A stretch of DNA of 64,000 nucleotides from Rotaria macrura (taxonomy: Eukaryota > Rotifera > Eurotatoria > Philodinida > Philodinidae). Of the stretch, positions 14,719-26,700 are shown piece after piece. Position numbers and translations under genes: made by a program. The notes under the pieces are model-generated. The model saw nothing but the letters and a program-made list of their open reading frames with translations, was not told the origin of the DNA and searched no databases. How positions within the stretch are numbered: position 1 is the stretch's first letter; each line of letters starts with the position of its first letter. The stretch is from the NCBI GenBank assembly GCA_900239685.1, contig OENT01000045.1:124001-188000 (forward strand), read 5' to 3'.

Positions 14719-17286
14719 TTTCGATTTAACAATTTCGTTGATATTAGTAATGTTTCATTCAACTGATAGTCTTCGATTGTATTTTATTTTATATATACAT
14801 TGTGTGTTTGTGTGTATGTTTTGATTTATACATGCTACTTTTATTTTTAGTGGTACTAGTGAAGCACCAAATAAATAGAGAACATGATCATAGTATTGAA
14901 GATGAAGATTGAAATAAATTGCATTATTTATTTAGGTATTTTGAAAAGATGTCTGTAGTTGAAGATATATCATTTTCTGACAAATCGAAAAATAGACATG
15001 CTTCTAATTTTCAAATGTACATTCATAAATCATCTTTGAATTACATAATTATGATCCGACAAATGTTTCTGTTTTTCTACTAGCGGTCAAATAAAAAGGT
15101 TTACGTAAAAGAAATAACAAATTATTTTCATGAATATTTCTCATAAATATAGCTGACTCTCATTTGTATGATCAAATAGGCATTAGTTTGTTCACCATTG
15201 ATGTCGTATTTAAAAGGTAAGAACTCGTCATCGTCTTCATTGTTACATAACTAAGTAATAATCTCAATTTTTTTCTATCATACGAGTTTCTATACATAAT
15301 GAAACATACAGCATCTGTAAGCAATCTATTAAAAAAGCAACACCTTTAGATGTATGTCAATGTCGATCATTACTTATCATGTTGACATCAGTGACAGGAA
15401 GTTAATTATTCGGGATAATATTGCGTGTATATTATTATTAATTGTCGCGCTAGAAGTAACTAGAATGAGTTTAATGATAATGTCAAATGATGAATGGCCA
15501 TGAACAGTTTCTCTCAAAAGTATGCAAATACAATTCAAACAGCAAAGGTCAACTGTTCCTTTTTTTTCTTCAAGATAGAAATAAATAACTATTATTGCTT
15601 TAGGATTGTTAAGAAATATGATTCAATGATCAAAGTTGAACTCTAATATAACTTTGCAGTTTATTACAGAAGTCAATTAATACTAGTTCAAGAATCTATG
15701 CAGTTATGTAAAACACAATTCAAGAATTAGAAAAAAGACAGATAAATATTGCGTTAATGAAGATGAATATGTGATACTACCTGAGTTATGGAAGACAAAG
15801 TTTACTGCTGAATAACTGTTATTGATGACAGTAATCATATATACAATGGTATGTAATTAATCTTTGAAGATTTCATCCAATTTTGAATTCGACTAATGAT
15901 TGAACGGAAGAAATGAATGTTGTCGATGATGATCGAGCTCGATTATTATCAAAGAAAATGTTATGTCATCGCTATCCGAAATGTCTATTTGATTTCGATA
16001 TTTGCAATAAATGATAACTTTATTGGACAGACAAAGTTTTGGCAGACAACACCTTCCGATCAATATTCAACATTACAACGCAACTATTTTGGATAGCAAA
16101 AAAAGTGAGTATTATTTTCTACTTTGCATAATATTCATGATTGAATCTTTTCGTTTCAATTCCCTGTCCAGATAATGTCGACTCACAATAATAAGAATCA
16201 AAATTCACGAAAACAAATTAAATACTTAGTTTTTTTTTTTATTAAAACACACAGTTTATGTTATTCATTATTGCGCACAAACCATTACGATGCGAATGAA
16301 ACTACCAGTATCAACTTTGCTATTTGGTAACTATTATACGTCCAATGTTAACTCGTTATTTCCTTCATTGAGTTATTAGTTCGTTCGATTTTAAAATTTC
16401 AACATCAATAAGTGAGTAAGTTTTCACATGTAAAAATTCAATTTTTCATATATTTAATATTACTTGTAACGGTAGTCCAATGAATGTTATTTTCATGAGA
16501 GAAAATCACTCATCAGTAACAATGTTGTTTATCCCGTTGACTCATGATGACATCATGAACCAAAGAAATTTTGTAGAATAGAATATGCATGTCTATTTTG
16601 TCTTCTTTATTTTCATTTATTCTATAGTATTTTCAGAACGTTCTTCTCTCTAGATATGATTGAAATACATACTTTTTCACCATATTTTTCTCGAAGTCCC
16701 CTTTAATTTGTTTCCTAGTTCCTTCATACAAGTATAGATCCTGTTCCGAAAATAGAAGATTTGTTTTCCTACTGACAAATGTCCATTCGCTATCACTGTT
16801 CAAACTTCTCCAAAAGTAAATTTCCTTATCTAAAAGAAGTTTCTCCTATACAACTCAAATGTTCCACACAACGGTCCCACTGACCACAAGTAAATTACGG
16901 TTATTTCCAAACAGTTATATTTTGAACATTTGTATAAGAAGAACAACATCTTACCCCGAAGACTAAAGAGAAATTTTTGAAACTTCTGAAAGTTCTTGGT
17001 AATTTCCGTAATTGACTAGTAAGTTCTAAAATTCCTCTTGTTATTTAGGATACCGCTTGTTTCTTCTTCATAGGTTGGGAGAAATTTTCTCACTATAGTC
17101 ATCTGAAAATTTCTCGTGTATTTTAGGAATTTCGTTATTTAGCGAGTGAAAAGTGTTCTAGATTTTTTAGCTTCGTTAGAAATTTACCTTTTAAGGGAAA
17201 TTTACTTTTTCGGCAGTTTAAAAATATACCTCTCATTCACTTGAATTCTTCTATGATTATAAATTGAAATTAGTAATAGAGTCACT
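14719..17286. other. Intergenic region with possible decayed mobile-element sequence
   Basis: Starts with the 3' UTR of the upstream gene. Most is AT-rich with no supported gene. Around 16808-17216 there is a weak inverted similarity: AAAAGTAAATTTCC near 16813 against GGAAATTTACTTTTT near 17200. This could be the remains of an inverted-repeat element just upstream of the transposase-like ORF at 17287. I could not define its ends. Confidence 0.35.
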
Positions 17287-17568
17287 ATGCCAAAGGGGAA
17301 AACGCCGACAGGGAACAGTTTCGAAAAGGTAAAATTGAATGAAAAAATGTTCAAACAGAAAACTATCGATGAAAGCGATGTCTCCGATGATTGTCGATAT
17401 TTGAGCACCTACATTTCAGAATACTTATTCAATCAACGAGTGCTAATGCACCATCCTAATATGTGGTCATTTATAAAATTTCTTCAAGGAGAAGAATATC
17501 GTTTTAAGTACATGCGTATTTTCTATTTAATGCAGGATTATGAGCGAGAAAAAAGCAACACAGAATAA
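17287..17568 (+). pseudogene. Transposase C-terminal-like fragment (MULE/FLYWCH-associated type, tentative)
   Basis: A 93-codon ORF. Its second half reads YLFNQRVLMHHPNMWSFIKF then LQGEEYRF, resembling the C-terminal HP-x-x-W-x-FI-x-x-L-x-x-E segment that follows the catalytic domain in MULE-type transposases and FLYWCH-associated proteins as I remember them. No catalytic domain or zinc finger is visible upstream. The first 45 residues are Lys-rich and unremarkable. There are no convincing upstream exons, so I read it as a remnant, though a tiny expressed gene cannot be excluded. AATAAA occurs about 190 nt downstream (17760). Confidence 0.35.
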
Positions 17569-19705
17569 TTACAATACAGCATCGTATAGATAATCTTGAT
17601 ATACGTAAGATATTATGATGGTGCTAAAATTTAAGTCGAATATTTAGATGGATCATTATTTGTTGTTGTTGTTAAACTAAAAAATGTCACTCATCTCCTT
17701 TTTCTTCCCCTCTTGGCTTATACATAGTCTTTGTTGTAATGTTAAATTCATTTCATACAATAAATAATGCCTCTAGTTAGCTATCATTTTATAAAATAAT
17801 CTTGCGACCATTTTTCAATTCAATATTTTACCCTTTCGACCAAACTGCGGTCAACTCTTTTAATCACGTAAAAACTACTAAGCGTATAATGCAAACGATT
17901 CACGAAAAACTGTTGAATAATACAATACATGTCGTTAATTATAATTTCATATAATCTCTATATCGAACAAGACAGAATGAATGAAGCGATGCATAAGTTT
18001 GGGTCTATCGTCCCTAGGTTTCATTTCATAGAAATGAATTGATTATCTGAAGATAAACTCGAAAGTCAGTCGACATTGATTATACCACATTCAACGGACA
18101 TATTTATTCTTGTTCCAATGTTTTTATTCGATGAATTATAAACGTAGAGTAAAATTCAGTACAGTTTAAACGGTTTCTTCGTATTTCTGTATGTTTTTCT
18201 AAAGTATGACTTATTTCGTGTATCAATGCAGCCCAAATTCGTGATATTAGCTATAGTTCATTCCATAAGCAGAGATCTAATCGATATAAATTAGGTTAAT
18301 ATGTTGGTCACCTATTCTTAAAAATGAATGCAGAACGAGTAACAGTATACTATTTTTCAGGTTGATGATTGGTGTCAAGCTTTGCATAAACCTATTGGTA
18401 AGTTCTTTTTAATTAGCATCTACTTTGTTTCAAGTGCACTAATCCTATGTCAGCATAAGGCAAGAATGAACAACGTGAAGGAGATGAACGAGAAAAAAAA
18501 TGCGCTTGGAAATGCATTTGGAAAAGAAATGACGTAACTTACGCAAAATGAAAGAACGTCGAAGGGAAAATGCCACTAGAAATATATTCAATTAACGACT
18601 AGTTTTGTATTGTCATACTCGAGAAGTTCGGAAGACGCATCCTTGATGCAATTATCAACATCACGTTGTTCTATCTAGAAAAATCTACAGTACTGTGTCA
18701 ATTTTTTACTACAAACATTTAACAAAGCCATCCACTTACTTTAGAATTTTGTTATGTTTACGATCAGTACTCCATCTATTAGTTATTACCAAATAGATAG
18801 TCCGAATTCAATCTTTTGAATGATGGCACAATCTATTTGCATGAACAAAACAAAAATCGTCGGTTAACAATCATATTTCCATTGTATCATCTTCGGTTTG
18901 GATACTTACAATCGAATGAGAAAAATGTTGAATATTCCTTGCTTTTAGATGATGAATTTATTTTAATGTCTTGATTTTCTTTTCATGAAAAACGGCCTAA
19001 ATATTCAAATAAAACTCGTCGTATGCTGCATTATGAAAAATTCATTTAAATTGTTTTTAGACAAAAGCCTTTTTTCATATCTAGGTAACGTTTTGCTTGT
19101 CATTTCATGTCAAGCTTTGGGGAAACTATTGATTTCGAACTTGGTGAGATATGATTATTTTCATTGAACTAATGTTGACGAGTTATTTGTATTTCTAACT
19201 TATAGGTTTTGTAATGAAAACACACTGAGTTCAATTAACGATGATATTTCATCGGTTTTTAAATGTCATATATGAAATAATTTATAAGTGTGATCGTGTT
19301 GGAAATTACAAAGAATTTCAACTCTGATTTTTTACAACAGCAAATATTTCTCGGTTTACGTAAAATATACAATAATACTTTTGATACAAGCAATTTTGTT
19401 TATTCTGGCAGGTCTGTTTAATATGCTTTAAGGATGAATACATGAAATCTAATGATGTCAAGAATTAATTAAATTAATCCAAATATTTTATTGAAAGTAT
19501 AAAAATAAGTCGACTATAAAGATTTTTACACACTACATTGAACGAGTTTTGAAATGCATTTACGATGCACTCTTTAAAAATAAAGTCTCAACAGTACAAA
19601 ACTTTCGAAAAAACTACTTATAGCTACAGACTTCAGCTAAATTATTAAAAATAAATATAAAAACGTACATCTGATATCGGTCTTCAACTCTAAGTAGCGG
19701 TTTAG
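17569..19705. other. Intergenic region, no gene seen
   Basis: AT-rich, all frames interrupted. The right end is the 3' UTR of the minus-strand TRAF gene, with a minus-strand AATAAA at 19487-19492. No repeats or RNA genes recognised. Confidence 0.5.
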
Positions 19706-21545
19706 CTAACATAGACTTGCACTTTCCTTGCTCTCGGACATATTCTTTAGACTTGTTTTTGATAAATCTAACGATTGAAGTCGTTCACTTTCATTCTGAA
19801 TCATTCTCCGTTGAATTGTCGTCGGTAAACCTACGTTAAGATTACATATAAATGGAATCAATGATCTTGGCGTAGAATCGAAGTCAACAATACATCGAAT
19901 GAACATACAATCGTCACGTACGTATGGACTATTATCGTTTCGAATAATTGTTAAGGGACAGAACCGTGGTAGGCCCGATGCTAGATTCATACTTGATTGT
20001 GGTCGTTGAAAACTATTAGATTTAATATCGGGCCTGAATGAATCGATAATATTCTTTCGAGCACTTGTTTGATCATAAAGACAAAATGTTACTTTATGGG
20101 TAAAAGGCCATTGTAATATTGCATCATATTCTCCTCGCATGATTACGAAAAAAATTGAAAGATGTGTTTTTCGTGCATTACCATCACCATTGAAATACAA
20201 TCTCATACACATTTTATAACCAGTCGGTGATGAATAAAACGGTGGCGAATAGACACTTGTTTGTCGTTCACTGATGGAATTCTCTATCTTTTGTGCAACA
20301 TCTTGAATTTTCCATATAAATGATCCATCATTTGACAATTGACTTGAAAAATCAGAGACCATTTGCTTCACAGTTTCCACCTCCGTTTGCAAAATATCAG
20401 TATTTAATTGTGCAACTTGAAGATATTGAGAATTTTCTTCAACTGAATGTTTCAGTTGCTCCAATTTATGCTGTTCATGTAAGAAAGCACTTTGAATTTG
20501 AGCAAAATTTCCATGGATTTGAACAGTATCATCATACAATGTTGAGACTCCAGCTGCAAGTAGATCCACTGATTCATTCATTTCAGAAAGATATTTTTCA
20601 TTGTTATACAAAGTAGAATTAGTCGTTGGTTCAATTTTTAATTGTTCGATACACTTGCAGACAGCTTTTGAAAGTAATTGTTGGTGAGCTACACTTAAAT
20701 AATGTTCGTGTAAATCATCATGAGGTCCTTCAGTGAAGCAACTACATTTTTCTATAGAATATTCAGCGAAATCATGAGGAATGATACATTTTCGTTTAGT
20801 TGGAAGTTCATTAATCTGATCCTATAAAATACAAAGAAATGCGTGAATATTTTTGTGACTGATGAAGAACAATAAGATCTTGTGTTTAGAGTACTTCTTG
20901 AATGCTTTTCATATGTAACAGGAATCACAAAGTAAGAAGCAATGACTTTTGAAAAAATTCTTTGTAATTAACATTCCCAGGTCGAATGACACTGTACCGT
21001 ATATGGCCGAATGAGTGGACGCAATAATACAGCCTTGTCATAGTAAAATTACGGTCCCCACACGCCCCATATACCGTGCCGTATTACTGCGTCTACTCAT
21101 ACAGCCGTATACGGAGCCATGTCGTTCGACCTGGGTTGTTCTCCTAATTATATTAACTGAAGCGACAGCAACTCTTTTTCGTTTAATTAGACTGCTAGCA
21201 TTTTACTATTATCAAGTCGGTAAAATGACTATGTTCTATGGTTCGAAAATTTTCATATTAATTATTGCGTAAAGAATGGTTTATGTTCTCATCTATATCA
21301 ATTCTAAATAAAATATTGCCGACGATTAAATGTATTCGCAGTGTGAGACTGACATCTGTCTCTCTCTTTCAGACATTCTAATTTGAATGATAAATACGAG
21401 AGTAGCTACGTACTTGTTCATCATTATCATAATTACTGCGTTTGAAGGAATTTTGTCGATCATAAAATTGTGCCACATTGGTGCATGTACTGAGAAGATA
21501 CACTTGTTCATCGATTGCTTGTTTTTCTTCAATGATATGACTCAT
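19706..21545 (-). CDS. TRAF-family adaptor (coiled coil + TRAF-C/MATH domain), no RING finger
   Basis: Exon 1 is 21545-21414 (44 codons from ATG), with a GTACGT donor. Exon 2 is 20821-19706, read from a TATAG acceptor, ending TAA; total 415 residues. TRAF proteins bind receptor tails as trimers and relay TNF-receptor/Toll-type signals. The C-terminal half is a clear TRAF-C domain: GSFIWKI, YSSPTGYKMCMRLYFNGDG, THLSIFFVIMRGEYDAILQW, FRPDIKSNSFQRPQS, MNLASGLPRF, YVRDDCMFIRC. Upstream about 110 residues look helical (TRAF-N coiled coil). An N-terminal Cys/His cluster around KCSCF and HEHYLSVAH may be a degenerate TRAF zinc finger. No RING is present, so it should lack E3 activity, as in TRAF1 (inference). 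About 45 Ser/Leu-rich residues follow the domain. A missing upstream RING exon beyond 21545 cannot be fully excluded. Confidence 0.88.
20976..21135. repeat. Foldback/MITE-like element in the TRAF intron
   Basis: About 160 bp that is nearly its own reverse complement. It starts CCCAGGTCGAATGACA and ends with the matching TGTCGTTCGACCTGGG. Internal pairs include CCGTATATGG, GAGTGGACGCAATAATAC and GTAAAATTACGGTCCCC with their partners. It is distinctly more GC-rich than its surroundings. No ORF of its own; no unambiguous target-site duplication. It fits a non-autonomous DNA transposon of the MITE/foldback class. Confidence 0.75.
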
Positions 21546-22616
21546 GATAGTTTTGTGTGTGTGTGTGCGTGATTTTTTGTTTTGTTGCTTCGGATTGATA
21601 TTGTAATAAAATTGCTTAGTAGAAATAATATACCACAATGAATTTATAGCTTCAATCTTAAAGAAATTCTCCCAATTCGGAAAATTAATGGAAATAAACG
21701 GCGCAGAAAATGGAATAGTCCAGAATGCCCGAACTTTTTTAAATGGATAAATTTTCAAGTTCTCTTATATAGGTAGCTGATGAAATATTTCGAAGGAAAA
21801 AACCCAGTTTTTTTTCTTCCCTGCAGAAGTGAGTGTTTTCTTACCTTTGATAGGTAAAAATGACTCACCTGACTCTCGACTTGAAGCGTAAGAACTCATA
21901 GCTATGTGTAAAAATCATGACAAACAATGAATATCTATGATCACTATTGACAGATTGATGATATTCTGATTATGTATGACTCTAAAAACTATAATATTTC
22001 AAAGAATTAAGGTATTCTCCATGATATTACTTGAATCAAGAATATGGAAGTATGACAGATAACAAGAAAAGCTTAAGAAAAATCCATATGATTTGTCAAG
22101 TTGGAAATAAACTATTGTCTGGTGTGAAAAACTTCCCAAGTTTGAAATGTAATTTTACAGCGTTATAATGAAATTATCGATATTCAGATGTTCATTTCAA
22201 ATATAAATTTCTTTCGTAAAGTAGACGCGTACATTACATGTCTCAAGCTTACTTATAACCTTTGAAAATTCGGCAAATACCAGTAACCATAAGACAGTAC
22301 GCAGTAAAATATTAATTTCTATGATTTACATAGCATTGATTTCTATGAAACACTAGAAAGAACCCAAGTATGATACAGTTGTTCTCAAATATGTCTTATA
22401 GTTTTTCGATTGGGATTTATGGCTTTTCTTCATGATCTTAGAAATTTTGATATTGCTACAAAGAATAAATGCTTGTCACATTGATGTTGCCAGGAGTTTT
22501 TGAAAAACAAAGACTACAAATCCAAAGCTGCACAGTGTTCATAACAGTTCAAAAAGTCAACGGCTCATCGACAAGATATTCTGTACTTACGCATTCCATT
22601 AGAATTAGTCTATTAT

Positions 22617-22818
22617 CTCCTACTTCTGTTTTGTCAACTCCATTTTTTCATCGAAAAATACCGAGTCACATATGATTCATTCTACCTTAAAATTTTTTTA
22701 CAACTAAAACATTGACAAACAAACTCGTCAGTTGTAAAAATGTTTTAAACGTAGAATGAATCATGTGATCAGGTATTCTTCGGTGAAAAAATGCAGTTGG
22801 ATAAAATAGGAGTTGGAG
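22617..22818. repeat. Imperfect inverted repeat, about 89-bp arms, 24-nt loop
   Basis: The left arm (22617-22705) and the reverse complement of the right arm (22730-22818) share CTCC..ACT, AACT-CATTTTTTCA-CGAA-AATACC, TCACAT-TGATTCATTCTAC and TTTTTACAACT. Similarity is high in the inner two thirds and weaker outside. An ORF from 22791 starts inside the right arm and continues to 23129, but its product matches nothing I know. Likely a foldback element or the hairpin end of a decayed transposon. Confidence 0.65.
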
Positions 22819-23033
22819 AAAATGAAACTTACCTTGGAAGTGAGACAAAAAATTTTAAAATTTCAATATATTTTCAGATAACTTCTATTCAGCATATTCG
22901 AATTGAACTGGACTCTGTCGAATCCATCAAATTAGAAGAAATAAAAGTTTTTTTTTCAAGCGTGAGTACGTCATCATTTTTTCAACCTATCTTTCTCGAA
23001 CACTGCAAGAAACTCGTGTTCTTTGACATGAGG

Positions 23034-23790
23034 GGGGGACCGTTAGTTTGTAGTCCTGATCCCGACAAAAATGAAATTCCGTCCCATTCTCGTTGGGATC
23101 GGGGCCAGGACCATGTTACACATATCTAACTAGTCCCAGTCACAAATCCTTGATCCTGGTTCCAATTCAGGTCTAGAGCCCTGCAAGGGTATGAATTTCG
23201 TTACCCTACCCTACCCTACTAAATTTAAAAATTACAAAAATTGCATACCGTGCATGACTTCAGTGTACCCTAATCAAGAATTTTTTACTGAATTCTCAGG
23301 GAGTCTCCCGAAAAAAAACACCAGGAATCATGACAGGGAGTCACTGGGAATTTAGCATTTTTTTTCGAGGACTTCCTGGGGATCTCGTGAATGATTCTCG
23401 ACTACAGTATTTATTTATGAAATGATGAAGACAAATTTTACGAATCTGTCTATTATCATACAAAGAATATCCCAAATAATATGAAAAGGAGAAAAGTAGT
23501 AATGTATGAACTGCGAATATTAAAAACAATATCGACAAAGAAAAAAAAATACATGAGACGCTGATGTTGTTTATTAATGAATGACACAAAGTAATTATTC
23601 AATAGGTATTTTCTCATTATTGCTCTATGAATAGAAGATATTGTTCAATACTGCAGGTTGTCCGACGTCGGACCTGTAAACAGAGCAAGTTGACAAAATG
23701 AAAATTTTACCCTACAGTTTTCAAAACGATACCCTAGCCCTACCCTACAAGGGTCATACCGTAGCCTTACCCAAGGATAGGGTACTGCGT
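23034..23790. repeat. GC-rich repeat island with CCCTAC tandem tracts
   Basis: In an AT-rich background, 23034-23190 contains inverted copies of a GC-rich word (GTCCTGATCCCGAC and GTTGGGATCGGGGCCAGGAC) and a third related GATCCTGGTTCC. It is followed by CCCTACCCTACCCTAC (about 23204-23219). A second run, TACCCTAGCCCTACCCTAC, lies near 23730-23750, and TAGGGTAGGG recurs near 24258. A perfect palindrome TCCGACGTCGGA sits near 23660. The composition suggests inserted repetitive DNA. The hexamer is not the TGTGGG type I associate with bdelloid telomeres. Confidence 0.5.
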
Positions 23791-26700
23791 CGTTAGTCGG
23801 TTCAGAGGCGCAACTATTAAAAATGCCGGGTGCCACAATAATGGATTGTGCCGTAGAATACAAGTGATCAGATAAAGTAAAATTAAAATCTGATAAGTAT
23901 CCGATAATATGTTTGATATAAACAGAAAAAAGGTGAGATAGAGAACGAGATGAAAGAGTAAATGACGCGAGTTGCGAGATAGAGAGAGAAATAGTCGAAG
24001 TGGATATCAGAAACGCTCGAATGGCGAGTGGAAGATATCAGAAAAAGGAATGTAGGTGTGTCTCAATGAAGAAAGAGATACAAAGTAGAGCGAGTAGAAT
24101 TTAGAATAAAAAAAGAAGAATAGTTGTCAATGCATATAGACAATTTAAGGCGCAAAAAACAGTATTAGAGAAAAAGGGAAGGAAACTAGAAAGAGAAACA
24201 AACAAATGTGCACACAACAAACATCAAGATAACATCAGTGATGATTATACCGTCACATAGGGTAGGGCTGCAGTATGGATTACCAGCTGCTAGTAATGAA
24301 TAAAAAAACATTTGAAAAATAGTTAGTGTTCGTTTTGTAGACACGAAATAAAACTCTGTGACAAAATCCTGAAGTTCATAATTTACTCATACTTTTGAGT
24401 AATTATGATGTTTTTGGAAATTAATTTTTTTCGTTGGATTACTGTCAATGATAAAAATAATACGTCGAAAACATATTTCTGAGAATTTAAAAGAAACTAT
24501 TCCACAGTAAAGGAATGCATGATGAATATTGCAAATAAGTGACAAAGCATTCATAGATGACTAGTTCACTAGTACAAAGAATAATCGTCATTTTAAATTG
24601 AAAATGACTGAATTGGTCAACTTTGTAATTTGATTTTTCATTTCTGAGAGTGTATTTTGAGAAATTAGTGGCTGGTTTCTTGTAAAATGTGAAGAGTGAA
24701 ATCTGAAAGTCGAGGAATCCAATTCATTAAGTTATTCCTCAATATGTTTTAAATTTGTTTTTTTCCGAAAATTTATTCACAGATATGGCATTTTCATTGT
24801 CGAAATTTTTTTCGCTAGTATGATAATCAATCATTCATTTCTGAAATGAATTTTTCTTTGTTAACAACTGAATTTTTAATTACCATTCTTAATCTAGTAA
24901 CTAATCGATGGATTACTTATTGCCAGTATTTTTAATGAAATACACAAGATTCTTTTATAACATGTTCAACTAATCAATCCATTCAGATAAAACTATTGCG
25001 AAGTATGACGAGAATCCATGAGATCAGTGAGAAGATATCATTACTCGTTGCATCAATAGAATATCATGTCGATACACATCTCTACATAAAAAGAACATGA
25101 TGAATATGATTAGAACGTTTTCGAAGAGAATTATTGACATAACATTTGTTTCTCTTCGTATGCCATCTGTAACTACGCTTATATTGGGCTGAACAGTTGT
25201 GGAGGTACGCTGTCGTCATTATAACAAAAGACGAGAAGAAAAACAAAAAGGAAATAAACATGCCAAAGTACTGCGTATAATTGATAGAGCGATATGCTGA
25301 GTTCAAAAAACAAGAAATAATCATCAACGAGAAAACAACATTAGTATATCACCAAGAAAAAGCTTATTGTCAGCATTGTCTCTAGAAGTAAACTAGAAGA
25401 TTTCTGCTCATACACTTTTCTATCCATTCAATATTGGAAAGCTTAAGGGAAATGTTGTTATAATGCTTTGTGACTAAAATTTGAATTATTTCATAATGAT
25501 TGCATCATGATGTTCCGGAAGCGTTAGGGTATATAAGAAAATTACGCATATGATCAAGAACGAGAGAGGATAAGAAAATGTATTTAGAGCAACACCTCCA
25601 GCAATAAAAACGCATACGTTGCAGACTAGAAATTAATTACAAAGAATTTTTGTGATGTATTTATTCCTATTAATGTATGATATTAACAAATGGCAATGAA
25701 TCTTTTAAGAAACAACGAAACACCATTATCATACGACCATGATTTACATATAAGGTTTTGGAAAAATCTATATAGTTAACAGAATAACTGAAGCATCAAG
25801 AATCTTTAGTTGAAAGTAAAATTTTAATATCCTATTTCAAATATTTCTCTTTTGTCTAGTATCATTTATTGTTCTATACGAAATTGTAACCATATTCGTA
25901 AAAGAAATCATTCATATTTGTTATCGATTTCACTCTATCCGAAGATGATGTTTATGTTGAGTAATTTAGTAAGTTTAATTCATGCAATATCATACACTGT
26001 TATGTCAACTGACTGAACAAAGATTAATCTTATATTTATATATGTTTCGCCATATTTCATATGGATTTCAAATTTTTCCTTGTCAATTATTCAATTGAAC
26101 TCTCAACTTCCGACTGTAATAATCTAGACATAAGTGTATTAATTATCGATGAAAAATCATAATAAACGATCAGATACAAAAAAAAACATACTACTATTTC
26201 ATTTTACTAAAATTCAACGTAGTTCTAGACGAAAGAAAGTTTCGAAGATATTTAGTTAAACAGTCTAATGAGATAAAATTGATCCGATGAGATTACGATC
26301 TAAAACTGAAATTATCGTCTTTCGATTGTTGTTATTATTTCGATTAAATACATTATTTGATGACAATTAAGCTATGTTGTAAGAAAAAGATTTATACTAT
26401 TGAATAATGATGCAATTTATTTGGTTTGTTTATCGACATGTAGACGTAGTTTTTGTCTTTTGTTCTTCTTTTCATTTCATTTCATCACAAATAGTATGAT
26501 CATCCATTGAGCGATGACTGGTCAATCGAGATAGTATTGACCTTTACATATTATAGTAGTTTAAAAAACATAAGTAATCGATATATGTTGACAAACAGAT
26601 AGAAAATGATATCATCGATCATGTTCAAATGTATATCAAGATAATTTTTCTATCAATCAGATGTTTTTCTTCAGTTTGCATGCTTGTAAATATGTGTAAA

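Noticed and set aside
21015-21272. 85-codon ORF
   Set aside because: It runs through the foldback element in the TRAF intron; composition reflects the repeat.
23204-23219. True telomere end
   Set aside because: Only a few hexamers, interrupted and internal, with ordinary sequence on both sides.
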